This document shows, one piece after another, positions 53,395 through 62,881 of a stretch of DNA of 64,000 bases. Numbering within the stretch: position 1 is the first letter of the stretch; every line of letters begins with the position of its first letter. The position numbers and the translations under genes were made by a program. A model generated the notes under the pieces. The model was not told the DNA's origin. It worked only from the letters and a program-made list of their open reading frames with translations, and did no database searches. This DNA is from Burkholderia sp. OK233 (lineage in GTDB: Bacteria; Pseudomonadota; Gammaproteobacteria; Burkholderiales; Burkholderiaceae): the NCBI RefSeq assembly GCF_900230185.1, contig NZ_OCSR01000002.1, forward strand, positions 1,798,001 through 1,862,000, written 5' to 3'.

Positions 53395-53666
53395 TGCGTG
53401 TCATTCCTGTCGGGGCTTGCGCTGCGTCGTGCAGTCGATGAGCGTAGTCTAGATGACCGGTACAAAGGCGTTGAGCCAAAGACTTTCGAATTTCGGACAA
53501 AACGTGCTGTGCGGCGGCTTACAGGCCACGCTGGGCGTCGTTTGGCCGGCAGCGTAAACGGCTTAGCCGACGGTGGAGGGCGCGGGTGTCAGCGCGATTC
53601 GTTAAGCCGCCAGCGAGCGCTGGCTCAGCTTCAAGGGCGAATCTTGCTGTCAGCAGCGGGAATAAC
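53395..53666. other. Spacer without a supported gene
   Basis: Only short Arg-rich frames; likely promoter of the MDR gene and the end region of the AraC gene. Confidence 0.35.
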
Positions 53667-54578
53667 TTACCCGTCAGTGGACAGCTTGTCTTCTTGCGCC
53701 TGCTCCGGCGAAACGTCAAAAGCCGCCTCGCTCAGCGTGCCGCTCGGATCGAAGCTGGTCGGCGGCGCACCTAACTCGCGCCGGAACATGTCGCTGAAGC
53801 TGCTCGGCTGGAAGCCCAGCGAGCGCGCGATGCTGCTGACCGGGCGTCCTTCGGCGAGACCTGACACGGCGACCGCCAGTTGCACCTGACGCCGCCATTC
53901 GGCAAACCCCACGCCCAGCTCACGTGTGAAGAGGCGCGCTAGCGTGCGCACGCTCGCGCCGACCGAGGCGGCATGCTGTTCGAAGCTGATCGCGATCGAA
54001 GGGTTGTCGATCACCGCGCGGCACAACGCATCGAGCCGCCGGTCCGAAGCATCGGGCAGCGCGATACGCAGCGACGACCGCGGCGCGTGGCCCAACTCCA
54101 GCATCGCGAGACGGTACGCCGCTTCAAGATAGGTTTCGTCGCGAGCATGGGTGCGCTCGTGTTCCGCAATCGATGTGATGAGCTCGCGCAGCAGGCCGTT
54201 GATCTCGAACACGTCGCTGCGTCGGCTCAGATGGCCGACGTTGCGCTCGTGGAGATAGATATTGCGCATCTCCACCTCGCTCATCATGTGGATGGAGTGA
54301 ACGGTGCCGGCCGGCAACCAGACCGCGCGCTGCGGCGGCACCACTAGCGCCTCGCGGCCGACTTCCACCCACATCACGCCCGACACCGCATAGAGCACCT
54401 GCGCCCACGTATGCGAATGCGGGTCGATGCGCAGCCCACGCGGATAGCGCCGCGCGAGGGAGCGGGCGTCGGCGTCGTCGTGAAGTTCAGGTGGGCGGGC
54501 TTTGGGAACGGAAATTCGGGTTGCTGTTCGCGGTCGCGCATGGAGAATGCGGACCTTGGTGGTCCGTACGCGAAGCAT
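53667..54578 (-). CDS. AraC-family regulator with cupin N-terminal domain
   Basis: 303 aa from the ATG at 54578. A cupin sensory domain (HSHTWAQVLYAVSGVMWVEVG, PQRAVWLPAGTVHSI) is followed by two C-terminal HTHs (SVGASVRTLARLFTRELG and PVSSIARSLGFQPSSFSDMFRRELG). Typical of AraC proteins of the HTH-type YdeC/TetD-like group that sense small ligands. The AEC transporter lies upstream on the same strand. Confidence 0.85.
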   Translation of the reverse strand: MLRVRTTKVRILHARPRTATRISVPKARPPELHDDADARSLARRYPRGLRIDPHSHTWAQVLYAVSGVMWVEVGREALVVPPQRAVWLPAGTVHSIHMMSEVEMRNIYLHERNVGHLSRRSDVFEINGLLRELITSIAEHERTHARDETYLEAAYRLAMLELGHAPRSSLRIALPDASDRRLDALCRAVIDNPSIAISFEQHAASVGASVRTLARLFTRELGVGFAEWRRQVQLAVAVSGLAEGRPVSSIARSLGFQPSSFSDMFRRELGAPPTSFDPSGTLSEAAFDVSPEQAQEDKLSTDG

Positions 54579-54617
54579 AGCGCGAGGCACGGAATGGGGG
54601 ATATTCCCTCGATCCCG

Positions 54618-55562
54618 TTATGTGCGATGCCCCATCACGAGCAGCAATAACGAAAGGGTCACCACCGACCCCACCGTCGACAGCAAAATCGTGCGCGAGG
54701 TGATGTGCGCCTCGCGGCGGTAGAACTCGGCCAGCATGAACGGGCCGGTGCCGGTGGGCAGCGCGGCCAGCACAACAGCCATCTCGACCAGTGTGGCCGG
54801 GAGCCCGAACACGCGCGCCGCGAGCCACCAGGTCAGCGCCGGCTGCCCCAGCAGCTTGACACCGGTCAGCAGCAGCGAGATGCCGCGCGCGCCGGTCTCT
54901 GACGGGCGCTTTTCCGCGAGGAACAAGCCAAGGCTGACCAACGCGCACGGACTGGCGGCGCCGCTCAGCAGCTTCAGAAAGGTCTCCGCGCTTTGCGGCA
55001 ACGCGACATGGGTGCTCGCCAACAGCACGCCCAGGATCGGCGACACGATCAACGGATTGCGCGCCAGCGATCCCAGCACTTTCAACCCCAACTTGTGCGG
55101 CGTGCGCTCGGTCTGCAAGCCGACTTCGATCAGCACGATCGCAAGCGCAAAAAGCAGGCACGCGACGAGGATCGTGGCGATCGTGGTCGGTGTCAGACTG
55201 GCTGAGCCGAACGCGATCATGCCGAGCGGAAAGCCGATGTAGCCAGTGTTCGGATACGACGCCGCAATCGCGTCGACGCTTGCATCGGCCAGATGCCGGC
55301 CGCCGATCATACGCATGGCGAGAATCGGCAGAAACGCGCCGAGGCACCCGATCGAAAATGCCGCGACGAAGCCCGGCTGATAGAGCTGTTGCCACGTGGC
55401 ATGCGCCATCGTGTCGAACAGCAGCGCCGGCAGCGCCAGCCAGACGACGAAGCGGTTCAGTTCGGATGCGGAGTTCGGTCCGAGCACGCCGCGCCGGCGG
55501 CACGCAAAGCCCGCGAAAATCAGGCCGAACACAGGAAGCAGAATCTCAAGAGTGGCTAACAT
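54618..55562 (-). CDS. AEC (auxin efflux carrier) family transporter
   Basis: 314 aa with ten predicted helices and the family motifs FVVWLALPALLFDTMA at the start, SYPNTGYIGFPLG near 95-107, and LAALPTGTGPFMLAEFY near the C-terminus. AEC permeases export or import malonate, malate or other organic acids. It faces a disrupted LysR gene across a 127-bp gap, so the regulator's loss may have changed its expression. Confidence 0.88.
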   Translation of the reverse strand: MLATLEILLPVFGLIFAGFACRRRGVLGPNSASELNRFVVWLALPALLFDTMAHATWQQLYQPGFVAAFSIGCLGAFLPILAMRMIGGRHLADASVDAIAASYPNTGYIGFPLGMIAFGSASLTPTTIATILVACLLFALAIVLIEVGLQTERTPHKLGLKVLGSLARNPLIVSPILGVLLASTHVALPQSAETFLKLLSGAASPCALVSLGLFLAEKRPSETGARGISLLLTGVKLLGQPALTWWLAARVFGLPATLVEMAVVLAALPTGTGPFMLAEFYRREAHITSRTILLSTVGSVVTLSLLLLVMGHRT

Positions 55563-55689
55563 CGGTTAGAAAGAAAGCGTGGGCGCAGGGAGCGATGCGC
55601 CAGCGTAGTGGCTTGCGTTGATACAATCCAATACTGTTTTCTGCCATCGACAATACCTTTTCTGCATCGTCATTCAGCTTGAGGGTGTC

Positions 55690-56556
55690 GTGATCGATAT
55701 CAAGCCGTTACGCTACTTCGTGACACTCGCCGAGACGCGCCATTTCGGCCGCGCGGCGGCGCGCCTGAATCTGTCGCAACCGCCGTTGAGCCGGCAACTG
55801 GCGGCGCTGGAGGCGAATCTGGGTGTGACGCTGCTTGAGCGCAGCCCGCGCAGTGTCACGCTGACCGCGGCGGGCGAGCGCTTTTACGCCGATGCGAAGG
55901 CGATCCTTGCGTCGGTAGAACAGGCGGTTAGCAATGCCTAGGCCGCGGCGCATGGCGACGCCGGCAAGCTCGCCATCGGCTTCACGATGTGCGCCGCATA
56001 CAGCGTCGTGCCCGGCTATGCGCGCGTGTTCGGCGCCGCGTTTCCCGAGGTCGCATTGAACCTGCGCGAGGTCGTGTCGAACGATCTGGCTGCGCAAGTG
56101 CTGACCGGCCAGATCGATGCCGCGATCATGTTTCCAGGCGTGCCCGACAAGGGCATCGCGACCCGGACGATCCTCCGCGAGCCTTTGTGCGTGGCCTTGT
56201 CGCGCAGCCATCCGCGCGCACGCACGCGGCGTCTGAAGATCGCGCAACTGGCGGGCGAGCCATTCGTGCTGGCGTCCGCGGAAGTCGCGCCGAGTTTGCG
56301 CGCGACCATTCTCGAGCATTGCCGCTCGGGCGGCTTCGATCCGGATATCCGCTTCGAAGTGCAGTTGCAGCAGACCGTGCTCAGTCTCGTCGATGAAGGA
56401 GTGGGGGTGGCGCTGGTGCCGGCCTCGATGCGCAAAGCGCAACTCGCGGGCGTGGTGTTGCGGCCGCTGGTCGATGCGCCGCTGATCGAGCAGGTGCTGG
56501 CATGGTCGCCGGCCAATCGCAATCCGTGTCTGGCGCGGTTTCTCGAGATGGCGTGA
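55690..56556 (+). pseudogene. LysR-family regulator disrupted by an in-frame amber codon
   Basis: The reading frame from the GTG at 55690 (IDIKPLRYFVTLAETRHFGRA) to the TGA at 56554 is a complete LysR protein of about 288 codons, except for a TAG at 55939-55941, between QAVSNA and AAAHGDAG. Both halves are in the same frame, and the second half has a normal effector domain (KLAIGFTMCAAYSVVPGYARVF). A CAG to TAG change is the simplest explanation. The second half could start at ATG 55987 but would lack HTH. It is divergent from the AEC gene. Confidence 0.85.
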
Positions 56557-56565
56557 GGGGCGGCT

Positions 56566-57237
56566 TCATGAATTCGCCAGACGGTCCGTGGCGTTCGCAG
56601 GGTCGGCCGGATCGGCTGGATAGCGCATGGCGTCCTGCTTGAGGCGTTGTCGGCACCAGAACGTCCATGCAGTTAAGCCGGCATAGGCGCCGTAACGCAG
56701 CACAACGGAGGCCAGCTCCGAGCGAGGATCGTTCGGCCACTGCCAGATGATCAGACTGCGCAAGAGGTTCTCCCCGGTCACACCCAGGCCCCATACGAGT
56801 GTCATCAACCGGACATAGGCGACGAGCGTAGGGCGTTCGCGCCAATGCTTTTCGTAGCTTTCGACGCTGCGATGATCTTCGCGCGCCCTCGTGGAACGGC
56901 CGAGGTAGTACACGAGCGGCCGCGGCAACGCCAGGGAGACCAGGAACGACGCGCCGATCATCCCTGAGACCATTGGATCTTCCACCGCTCGCATATGCGC
57001 GCTGCCCCCTGCGGCCATTGCAAGCAGCGACAGCACGATGCCGACCAGCACGATTGCACTGAGCGCGTCGAAATGGCGATAGCGGACCAGGTCCCAGCTC
57101 ATCCACGCGATCAGGGGCAGTGCCGATGCAACCAGCGCGCCGAGCTGGCCGTAGTGGGGGAACGCAAGCCGGTAGGCGAGCCAGGGAAAGGCGACGTTCA
57201 CGACCAGCGCGGAGAGGTAACGCAAGCGGGCTTTCAT
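56566..57237 (-). CDS. VC0807-family integral membrane protein
   Basis: 223 aa from the ATG at 57237. Six or so hydrophobic segments (LVVNVAFPWLAYRLAF, LGALVASALPLIAWM, ALSAIVLVGIVLSLLAMAAGG and others), a MIGASFLVSLALPRPLVYYLGR motif and a WERPTLVAYVRL-like region match the VC0807 family of unknown function. The long frame up to 57354 has no RBS. Confidence 0.75.
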   Translation of the reverse strand: MKARLRYLSALVVNVAFPWLAYRLAFPHYGQLGALVASALPLIAWMSWDLVRYRHFDALSAIVLVGIVLSLLAMAAGGSAHMRAVEDPMVSGMIGASFLVSLALPRPLVYYLGRSTRAREDHRSVESYEKHWRERPTLVAYVRLMTLVWGLGVTGENLLRSLIIWQWPNDPRSELASVVLRYGAYAGLTAWTFWCRQRLKQDAMRYPADPADPANATDRLANS

Positions 57238-57497
57238 GGACGGAGCGGCGGTGAGCGTGGCAATGATGGCGAGTCGCGCACGCCGGTCGGCGACGTGCTG
57301 ATCGCGCCGGCGTGACTGCGCGTGTTTATCCGGGGAGTGTAGGGCGAAGCCCATTCGCGTACTAGTGTTTGCAGTGCGGTGAGAGCGCCGCCAGGATTTT
57401 GGCCGCGAACCTGGCGCGCAAAAAATCTGCGATCATCGCACGCACTCTTCATCGCTTCTCAACCCCACGTTGCGTCAACGCCAACCACCAGCCGCCT

Positions 57498-58034
57498 ATG
57501 TCCAACCGCCCCACGCTTCTCACCACCGACCGCCTGATCATGCGTCCGCACGCGCGCGACGATTTCCTCGAGAGCTATGTGATGTGGTCCGATCCCGAAG
57601 TGATCCGCTACATCGGCGGCAAGCCGTTCACACGCGAAGAGGTATGGGCGCGCCTGCTGCGCTACGCCGGGCACTGGGCGATGCTGGGATACGGCTATTG
57701 GGTGGTGCGGGAAAAGGACAGCGGCCGGTTCGTGGGCGAAGTCGGCTTTGCCGACTACCACCGCGAGATCGAGCCTTCCTTGCTGGACACACCTGAAATC
57801 GGTTGGGCACTGGACCCTGCCGTCCACAACCGCGGCTACGCGACCGAAGCCGTGCGCGCTGCGCTCGGTTGGGCCGATGTGAATTGGCCTGACGGCGAGA
57901 CGGCCTGCATCATCGCGCCGGAAAACCAGCCTTCGCTGAACGTCGCGCGCAAATGTGGTTACCGTGAGCAGCTTCGCACGACGTACAAAGGCAACCCGAC
58001 CATCGTGCTGCGGCGAACGGCAGGCGTGGTCTGA
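57498..58034 (+). CDS. GNAT acetyltransferase (RimJ/RimL-like)
   Basis: 178 aa from ATG 57498. LTTDRLIMRPHARDDFLESYVMW at the start, WALDPAVHNRGYATEAVRAAL is the acetyl-CoA-binding loop and IAPENQPSLNVARKCGY is the RimJ/L C-terminal motif. Target unknown, either protein N-termini or small amines. Confidence 0.88.
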   Translation: MSNRPTLLTTDRLIMRPHARDDFLESYVMWSDPEVIRYIGGKPFTREEVWARLLRYAGHWAMLGYGYWVVREKDSGRFVGEVGFADYHREIEPSLLDTPEIGWALDPAVHNRGYATEAVRAALGWADVNWPDGETACIIAPENQPSLNVARKCGYREQLRTTYKGNPTIVLRRTAGVV

Positions 58035-58102
58035 GTCGTTGCACGGCACGACGCCTGAAGTCTATTTAGTCTCTGAAGTCTCGGGATCGACGAGCCTGCC
58101 AG

Positions 58103-58122
58103 AGCCGGCCTTCTGGCCGGCT
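58103..58122. terminator. Hairpin between convergent GNAT genes
   Basis: A perfect 8-bp stem AGCCGGCC/GGCCGGCT with loop TTCT in the 113-bp gap between two convergent genes. It lacks a T-run but is suitably placed to limit read-through. Confidence 0.5.
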
Positions 58123-58147
58123 CGCAACCAACCCGTAACGGGCTGCC

Positions 58148-58888
58148 TTATTGACCGCTTTCGCCCGCTGCAGCCCGCTGCCGTGCGATCAGGTCCACCA
58201 GCCGCTCAACCTGCTTACCCTGCGCATCGAAATTGCCGGCGTCGAGCCAGCGTGCATAGCTCGGACGCAGCGCAGGCCATTCGCTGTCGATGATCGAAAA
58301 CCACGCGGTATCGCGATTGCGCTCGCGATACACGATCGCCTGCCGGAAGATCCCTTCGAACGTGAAGCCATAGCGCAGCGCCGCCGTGCGCGATGGTCCA
58401 TTGAGCGAATCGCACTTCCATTCGAAGCGGCGATATCCGAGGTCATCGAACACGTGGTTCATCAGCAGGAACATCGCTTCGGTGGCGATGCGTGTGCGTT
58501 TCAGGCGTGGTGAATAGGTGACGTGCCCGACTTCGATCACACCGTTTGCGCGGTCGATGCGCATTAGCGCGAGCGTGCCGACCGCCTTGCCGGTGGCCAG
58601 ATCGATCACCGCGTAGTGCAGCGGATCAGGCGATGCGGCCATGCGCGTCAGATGCTCGCGATATGCGGCAAGGCTCTCGAACGGACCGACCGCCAGATAG
58701 GTCCAGTCGCGGCCATCGGGCGCCGAGCTGTAGGCCTCGTACAGGTCCGCCGCATGGCGTTCGACGTCCACCGGTTCGATCCGGCAATAGCTGCCCACCA
58801 GCGGCTCGCGGCCGGGCGCCTGGGCGCCTTTCCAATCCGGCACGGGGACGCCAATCGGTTGCTCGAACGCATTACGTCTGGGTTCCAT
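58148..58888 (-). CDS. GNAT acetyltransferase, MocR-associated
   Basis: 246 aa from the ATG at 58888 (AGGAG upstream). RimJ/RimL-like: GVIEVGHVTYSPRLKRTRIATEAMFLL is the acetyl-CoA part and RRFEWKCDSLNGPSRTAALRYGFTFEG the C-terminal motif. It is divergent from a MocR regulator with 108 bp between, a typical MocR-target arrangement. The open frame further upstream (to 59965) is a shadow of the MocR gene. Confidence 0.88.
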   Translation of the reverse strand: MEPRRNAFEQPIGVPVPDWKGAQAPGREPLVGSYCRIEPVDVERHAADLYEAYSSAPDGRDWTYLAVGPFESLAAYREHLTRMAASPDPLHYAVIDLATGKAVGTLALMRIDRANGVIEVGHVTYSPRLKRTRIATEAMFLLMNHVFDDLGYRRFEWKCDSLNGPSRTAALRYGFTFEGIFRQAIVYRERNRDTAWFSIIDSEWPALRPSYARWLDAGNFDAQGKQVERLVDLIARQRAAAGESGQ

Positions 58889-58959
58889 GTCTGCTCTCCT
58901 GTCCATAGTGGGTGATGGTTGCTTATGGAGAACGATACGGCAAACGTGGTATGTTAAAA

Positions 58960-58992
58960 AGATCCAGCAGAACAGCATTTGATAGATCCAGC
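58960..58992. promoter_or_regulatory. Direct repeat AGATCCAGC, candidate MocR operator
   Basis: AGATCCAGC occurs at 58960-58968 and 58984-58992, 24 bp from start to start, in the MocR/GNAT divergent gap. MocR proteins of the PdxR type commonly bind direct repeats, and the second copy abuts the MocR start codon, suiting autorepression. Confidence 0.55.
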
Positions 58993-58996
58993 GAGG

Positions 58997-60526
58997 ATGA
59001 TCGAAATCATTGGCCCACTTGCCAACCCGGTCGCCGCGGCCACCGCGACCGCCGCGACCGCCGCCGTCAGCGTTGAAAAGTCCGTGCCGCTCCAAAAGCA
59101 ACTGATCGAGCGTCTGCAACAGGCGATCCTCACGGGGCGTTTGCCGGCGGGGTCGCTGCTGCCGTCGTCGCGCTTGCTGGCGGCGGAGATGGGCGTGTCG
59201 CGCAACACGGTGGTGATCGCGTACGACCATCTGGCCGCGGTCGGCTATGTGGTGGCCGACAAAAAGGGCACGCGCGTGAGTCCGCTCTCCAGTCCTTCGG
59301 CTCGCGGTGAAACGCGGACATCGCCGGCCGCGCCGGAGGTCGCCTACGCGGCGCGTGTCGAGCAATTCGCTGCGACCCGCACCCATGCCGACAACACCTT
59401 GCCGCTGACACCTGGCACGCCCGCGCTGGATCGCTTTCCCCTGGCCGCCTGGCGACGCGCGCTCGAACGTTCGATGGAGCGAGCGTTGCCGCTTGCGCTC
59501 GGCTACGGCGACCCGGCGGGCGAACCGGCGCTGCGCGACGCGATCGCCGCGCATTTGCGGATGGCGCGCGGCGTGCGCTGCGAGGGTTCGCAGGTGGTCA
59601 TCACCGAAGGCGCGCAGGAAGCGCTGAACCTGTGCGTCCGGCTGTTCACCAATCCGGGTGACATCGCGTGGGTTGAAGATCCGGGCTATCGCGGCGCCAA
59701 AGCTGCTTTCAACCTCGGGGATCTGGGCATGGTGCCGATGCCCGTCGATTCCGAAGGCATCGCGGTGCCGCCCGACGCGTGGCGCGCGCATCCTCCCAAA
59801 TTGATCTACACGTCGCCCGCGCATCAGTATCCGACTGGTGCGGTGTTGTCGGTGGCGCGCCGGCTTGAACTGATCGCGCAGGCGCGCCGCTGCGGCGCGT
59901 GGCTGATCGAAGATGACTACGACGGCGAATTCCGCCATACCGGCGAGCCGATTGCCAGCATGCAAGGGCTGGTCGAGGACGCGCCGGTTCTGTACGTCGG
60001 CTCATTCAGCAAAACGATGTTTCCGGCACTGCGCATCGGCTTCGTGGTGTTGCCGCGCGTGATCGCCGCGCACACGGCCGTCGCCTTGCAGGAGATGCTG
60101 CGCGGCGGGCATCGTCTGGAGCAACTGGCGCTGGCGCATTTCATCGATAGCGGTGAATTCGGGCGGCATCTGGGCCGCATGCGGCGTTTGTATCGGGAGC
60201 GCCAGCAGGCGCTGCGCGATGCGCTCACCCTGCATTTCGCGCCGTCGCAGATTCTGGGCGGCAATTGCGGCATGCATCTGACGCTTCGCTTGCCGCCGCA
60301 TATTTCCGATCGGACCCTCGCCGAACGCGCGCTTGCCAGGCGGCTCAACCCGCGCGCGTTGTCAGGTTTTGCATTGCAGCAGCGCGAGGAAACGAACGGG
60401 CTGGTGATCGGCTACGGCAGCACGCCAGCCGAACAATTGGCGCTCGCTGTCGGCGTATTGGCCGAGCTGGTGCGGGAGATGGCGCGCGAATCGAACAGCG
60501 GGTTGACAACCCGGCGCGCCGTGTAA
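58997..60526 (+). CDS. MocR/PdxR-family regulator (GntR-HTH fused to aminotransferase)
   Basis: 509 aa from the ATG at 58997. A GntR wHTH (PLQKQLIERLQQAILTGRLPAG, MGVSRNTVVIAYDHLAAVGYV) precedes a type-I aminotransferase-like domain with PLP-Lys in YVGSFSKTMFPALRIGF. MocR regulators use PLP adducts as effectors. An Ala/Thr-rich N-terminal stretch precedes the HTH. Divergent from a GNAT gene. Confidence 0.9.
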   Translation: MIEIIGPLANPVAAATATAATAAVSVEKSVPLQKQLIERLQQAILTGRLPAGSLLPSSRLLAAEMGVSRNTVVIAYDHLAAVGYVVADKKGTRVSPLSSPSARGETRTSPAAPEVAYAARVEQFAATRTHADNTLPLTPGTPALDRFPLAAWRRALERSMERALPLALGYGDPAGEPALRDAIAAHLRMARGVRCEGSQVVITEGAQEALNLCVRLFTNPGDIAWVEDPGYRGAKAAFNLGDLGMVPMPVDSEGIAVPPDAWRAHPPKLIYTSPAHQYPTGAVLSVARRLELIAQARRCGAWLIEDDYDGEFRHTGEPIASMQGLVEDAPVLYVGSFSKTMFPALRIGFVVLPRVIAAHTAVALQEMLRGGHRLEQLALAHFIDSGEFGRHLGRMRRLYRERQQALRDALTLHFAPSQILGGNCGMHLTLRLPPHISDRTLAERALARRLNPRALSGFALQQREETNGLVIGYGSTPAEQLALAVGVLAELVREMARESNSGLTTRRAV

Positions 60527-60750
60527 GTTTTTACGTTTGTCCGCGCGGCCCATGTCGCGCTATCGTGTCGTTTATGCGCGGCGAATTCGAAGTGCACAAC
60601 GTCGACGAATCGCCCGCAGTTCATGTCCAGCGCACCGCCCTGCAGCATCGCGTGACATGCGGCGCGCGCCTGCCGGGCCGCTACCGGGCTCGGGCATGAA
60701 GAATGCCTTGCTTGTGGTTATCTTTGACGATTGATCCGACCGGAGACGAC

Positions 60751-61083
60751 ATGAAGGAAATCGAACCGACCGCCTGGTTTGAGCTTGTTGCCCACACGCC
60801 CGCCCGTGAAGGCTGGTACGAGGTGCAGTTGACGAGCGGCGACACGGCATTTGCGAAATATGGCGACGGCATATGGACCGAGAAACCGCTGCTGGTGTTC
60901 ACGCACTGGCGCGGCCTTTCCTCCGACCCCTCGAAAGCTGCTGACGGCGAGGCAGAATCGATCGGTGCGGAGGCCACCGCGGCTCAGGGCGTGCGCGCCG
61001 CATGGAACGCATTCTTCCCGGGACTCGGCGAAGAACAGCACAAACCGCTGGACGCCCTGCCCAACGGTAAAGCTCCGCATTGA
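60751..61083 (+). CDS. Hypothetical protein, 110 aa (DUF551-like start)
   Basis: ATG at 60751 with CGGAG nine bases upstream. The start TAWFELVAHTPAREGWYEVQL and VFTHWRGL fits small proteins with a DUF551-like motif (WY-x-V ... V-x-HW). The rest is Ala/Glu-rich. Function unknown. Confidence 0.65.
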   Translation: MKEIEPTAWFELVAHTPAREGWYEVQLTSGDTAFAKYGDGIWTEKPLLVFTHWRGLSSDPSKAADGEAESIGAEATAAQGVRAAWNAFFPGLGEEQHKPLDALPNGKAPH

Positions 61084-61234
61084 CCGATGCAGGGTTTGGG
61101 CGGCGGCTTGCCGGCGGTCGCCCAAGGATGTCTACCCACCGACGAGGTTTGTGCGGGACCGGGATGAGAGCGGCAACGCCAGGGCGTTGGCGTCTGCGTC
61201 CGGGTGTGGCGGTTTCCTCTTCAGTTCCCTGCAG

Positions 61235-62041
61235 TCACTTCCGCTTCAACGCTTCGGCCGCCTTTCTGCCGATGTCTATATCGATGTCCGGTGTCTCGCC
61301 CGTTTCGAGAATCCACGCCGCGGACAAACCCGACCACGCGAGGATCCATTGCAGCAGACGGTGTCTGTCGAGCCCGGCGATTTGCGCCACGCGTTCGACG
61401 CGACGCTCGAACCGTCCGGGTGCCAGCGCGGACGCCTCGTCCGGATTGCAGAAGATGTTCGCGTAGTCGAAGCCGCGTTCGCCGTAGAGACCTTTCGGGT
61501 CGATCGCCAGCCAGCCGCGCACGCCGAAATCGAGGACGTTGCCGTGATGAATATCGCCGTGCAGTACGACCGGGTCTTGCGGCGTGGCGAGCAGAGCCTG
61601 TGCGGTCGCGGCACTGTCGGAGAGCCAGCCGCCGTGTTGCTGCGCTGCGGGCCAGAGACTCTGGAACCAGCGTGGCATGCCGATCAGGTCGGGAAGCGGT
61701 TTGTGACGTGGTGCGTGGAGTCGTGCCGCGGTAGCGCAGAGGATGTCGATGGCGTGGTCGTCTGCTTCATCGTCGCCCGTGCGGGCCTGGTCCGCTAACG
61801 CGTGATTGCTTTGGGCGCGCTCCAACAGCAGGGCGTCGGCATCATGGGCGAGCACGCGGGCCGCGCCGTCGCCGTCCCACCACACCATCAGTTGCGCGCC
61901 GAATTTCTCTTCGGGTTCCTGCGCAACTTTCAGCATCGCGGCGACGCCATGCTGGCGCACCGGCAGCAGCCGGCTGCTATGCGTGCGAATCGGCTCGCCG
62001 TCCGGCAGCAGGTCCCATCTGACGAGGTACTCGGCGAACAT
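61235..62041 (-). CDS. APH(6)-family aminoglycoside/hydroxyurea phosphotransferase
   Basis: 268 aa. Kinase motifs: VLHGDIHHGNVLDF (catalytic HGD-x-HHGN) and AIDPKGLYGERGFDYANIFCNP (DPKG metal site), the exact pattern of APH(6)/StrB-type streptomycin phosphotransferases and hydroxyurea phosphotransferases. The chromosomal origin and a racemase-like partner 6 bp away leave resistance in doubt; the real substrate is unknown. Confidence 0.85.
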   Translation of the reverse strand: MFAEYLVRWDLLPDGEPIRTHSSRLLPVRQHGVAAMLKVAQEPEEKFGAQLMVWWDGDGAARVLAHDADALLLERAQSNHALADQARTGDDEADDHAIDILCATAARLHAPRHKPLPDLIGMPRWFQSLWPAAQQHGGWLSDSAATAQALLATPQDPVVLHGDIHHGNVLDFGVRGWLAIDPKGLYGERGFDYANIFCNPDEASALAPGRFERRVERVAQIAGLDRHRLLQWILAWSGLSAAWILETGETPDIDIDIGRKAAEALKRK

Positions 62042-62047
62042 CGCGTT

Positions 62048-62704
62048 TCAGGCTGCGAGTGTCGCTGCGTGGACTGCGGCTGCGAGGGCGATGGCCGGTG
62101 TGGTCAGAGGTTTCGCCCCACCGGTGACCATCAAGGCTGCGCCGGCCATCGATGTTTGTGCAAGCGCCACGACGTCCGCGCCGTTTTCGTAGGCCGCATC
62201 CGCAGCGGTGGCGATCATGGACAGGTAGCCTGTTGTGTCGTCTGCTCTGAAACGGTCCCATGCACCGCATACCAACTGAACCTCGACATCCGCGGCGGTA
62301 CGCGTGGCGGCTTGAGCGAACAGGCGAGTGGTCGGGTCGAGTGTGGTGGATACGGTGCATAGCACGACAACCTTGCCGCCATTTTCCACCGCGCGTTGAG
62401 CCAACGCGGCATCGGCCTGCAAAACGGGGACCGGTGCGGCTTGCGCGGCTAGGGCTTCATTCACTGACGGGCCGAGCGTCGAACAGTTGAGCAAAACGGC
62501 GTGCGCGTTGTCCTTCAGCGTGAGGAGCACCTCGCGGGTTTGTGCTGCGATCGCGTCGGTCAAGCCGCCGGCCTGCTCTGCGGCGGCGAGCAAGTCGGCG
62601 CGGACCACGTGCGTCAACTCGAGTGCCTCGAATCCGGCGGCGCGGGCGGCTGCATCGAACAAGGCGATGTTGCTGTCAGCGGTGTGCAAGCAGACGATGC
62701 GCAC
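62048..62704 (-). CDS. Aspartate/glutamate racemase-family protein with one catalytic Cys
   Basis: 218 aa. The first catalytic motif is NCSTLGPS with Cys74. The expected second Cys region reads ALAQTSMAGAAL (about residue 180) without Cys, as in arylmalonate-decarboxylase-like or other one-Cys members. It may act as a decarboxylase or isomerase rather than racemase. Six bp upstream of the APH gene; probably one unit. Confidence 0.75.
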   Translation of the reverse strand: MRIVCLHTADSNIALFDAAARAAGFEALELTHVVRADLLAAAEQAGGLTDAIAAQTREVLLTLKDNAHAVLLNCSTLGPSVNEALAAQAAPVPVLQADAALAQRAVENGGKVVVLCTVSTTLDPTTRLFAQAATRTAADVEVQLVCGAWDRFRADDTTGYLSMIATAADAAYENGADVVALAQTSMAGAALMVTGGAKPLTTPAIALAAAVHAATLAA

Positions 62705-62881
62705 GGTTTCTCCAACGGTTTGTGGTGGATTTGCATTCTCGCCTGGAAATGACTGCCCGTCTGGATACTTCTCTAATCAGGCAGCAGGAGCAAGAGACGA
62801 CTGAATGGCCTTTATGTCTAAAGCGCAACGACGCCTACGGCGCGCGTGCGGTCGATCGCCTTCAGGTAGCGACCGGCCGCC
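62705..62881. other. Spacer between the racemase-like gene and a DHFR remnant
   Basis: No gene supported; the region carries the promoter of the racemase/APH unit. Confidence 0.35.

Noticed and set aside
53519..53719. 66-codon minus-strand frame at the end of the AraC gene
   Set aside because: Overlaps the AraC frame, Arg-rich, no motif.
58889..59965. Upstream extension of the GNAT frame through the MocR gene
   Set aside because: The extension overlaps a well-supported gene on the other strand, and the ATG at 58888 has a good RBS.
60574..60699. 41-codon frame starting with RGEFEVHNVDESPAVHVQ
   Set aside because: No RBS and an Arg-rich end; could be a small gene but evidence is too weak.
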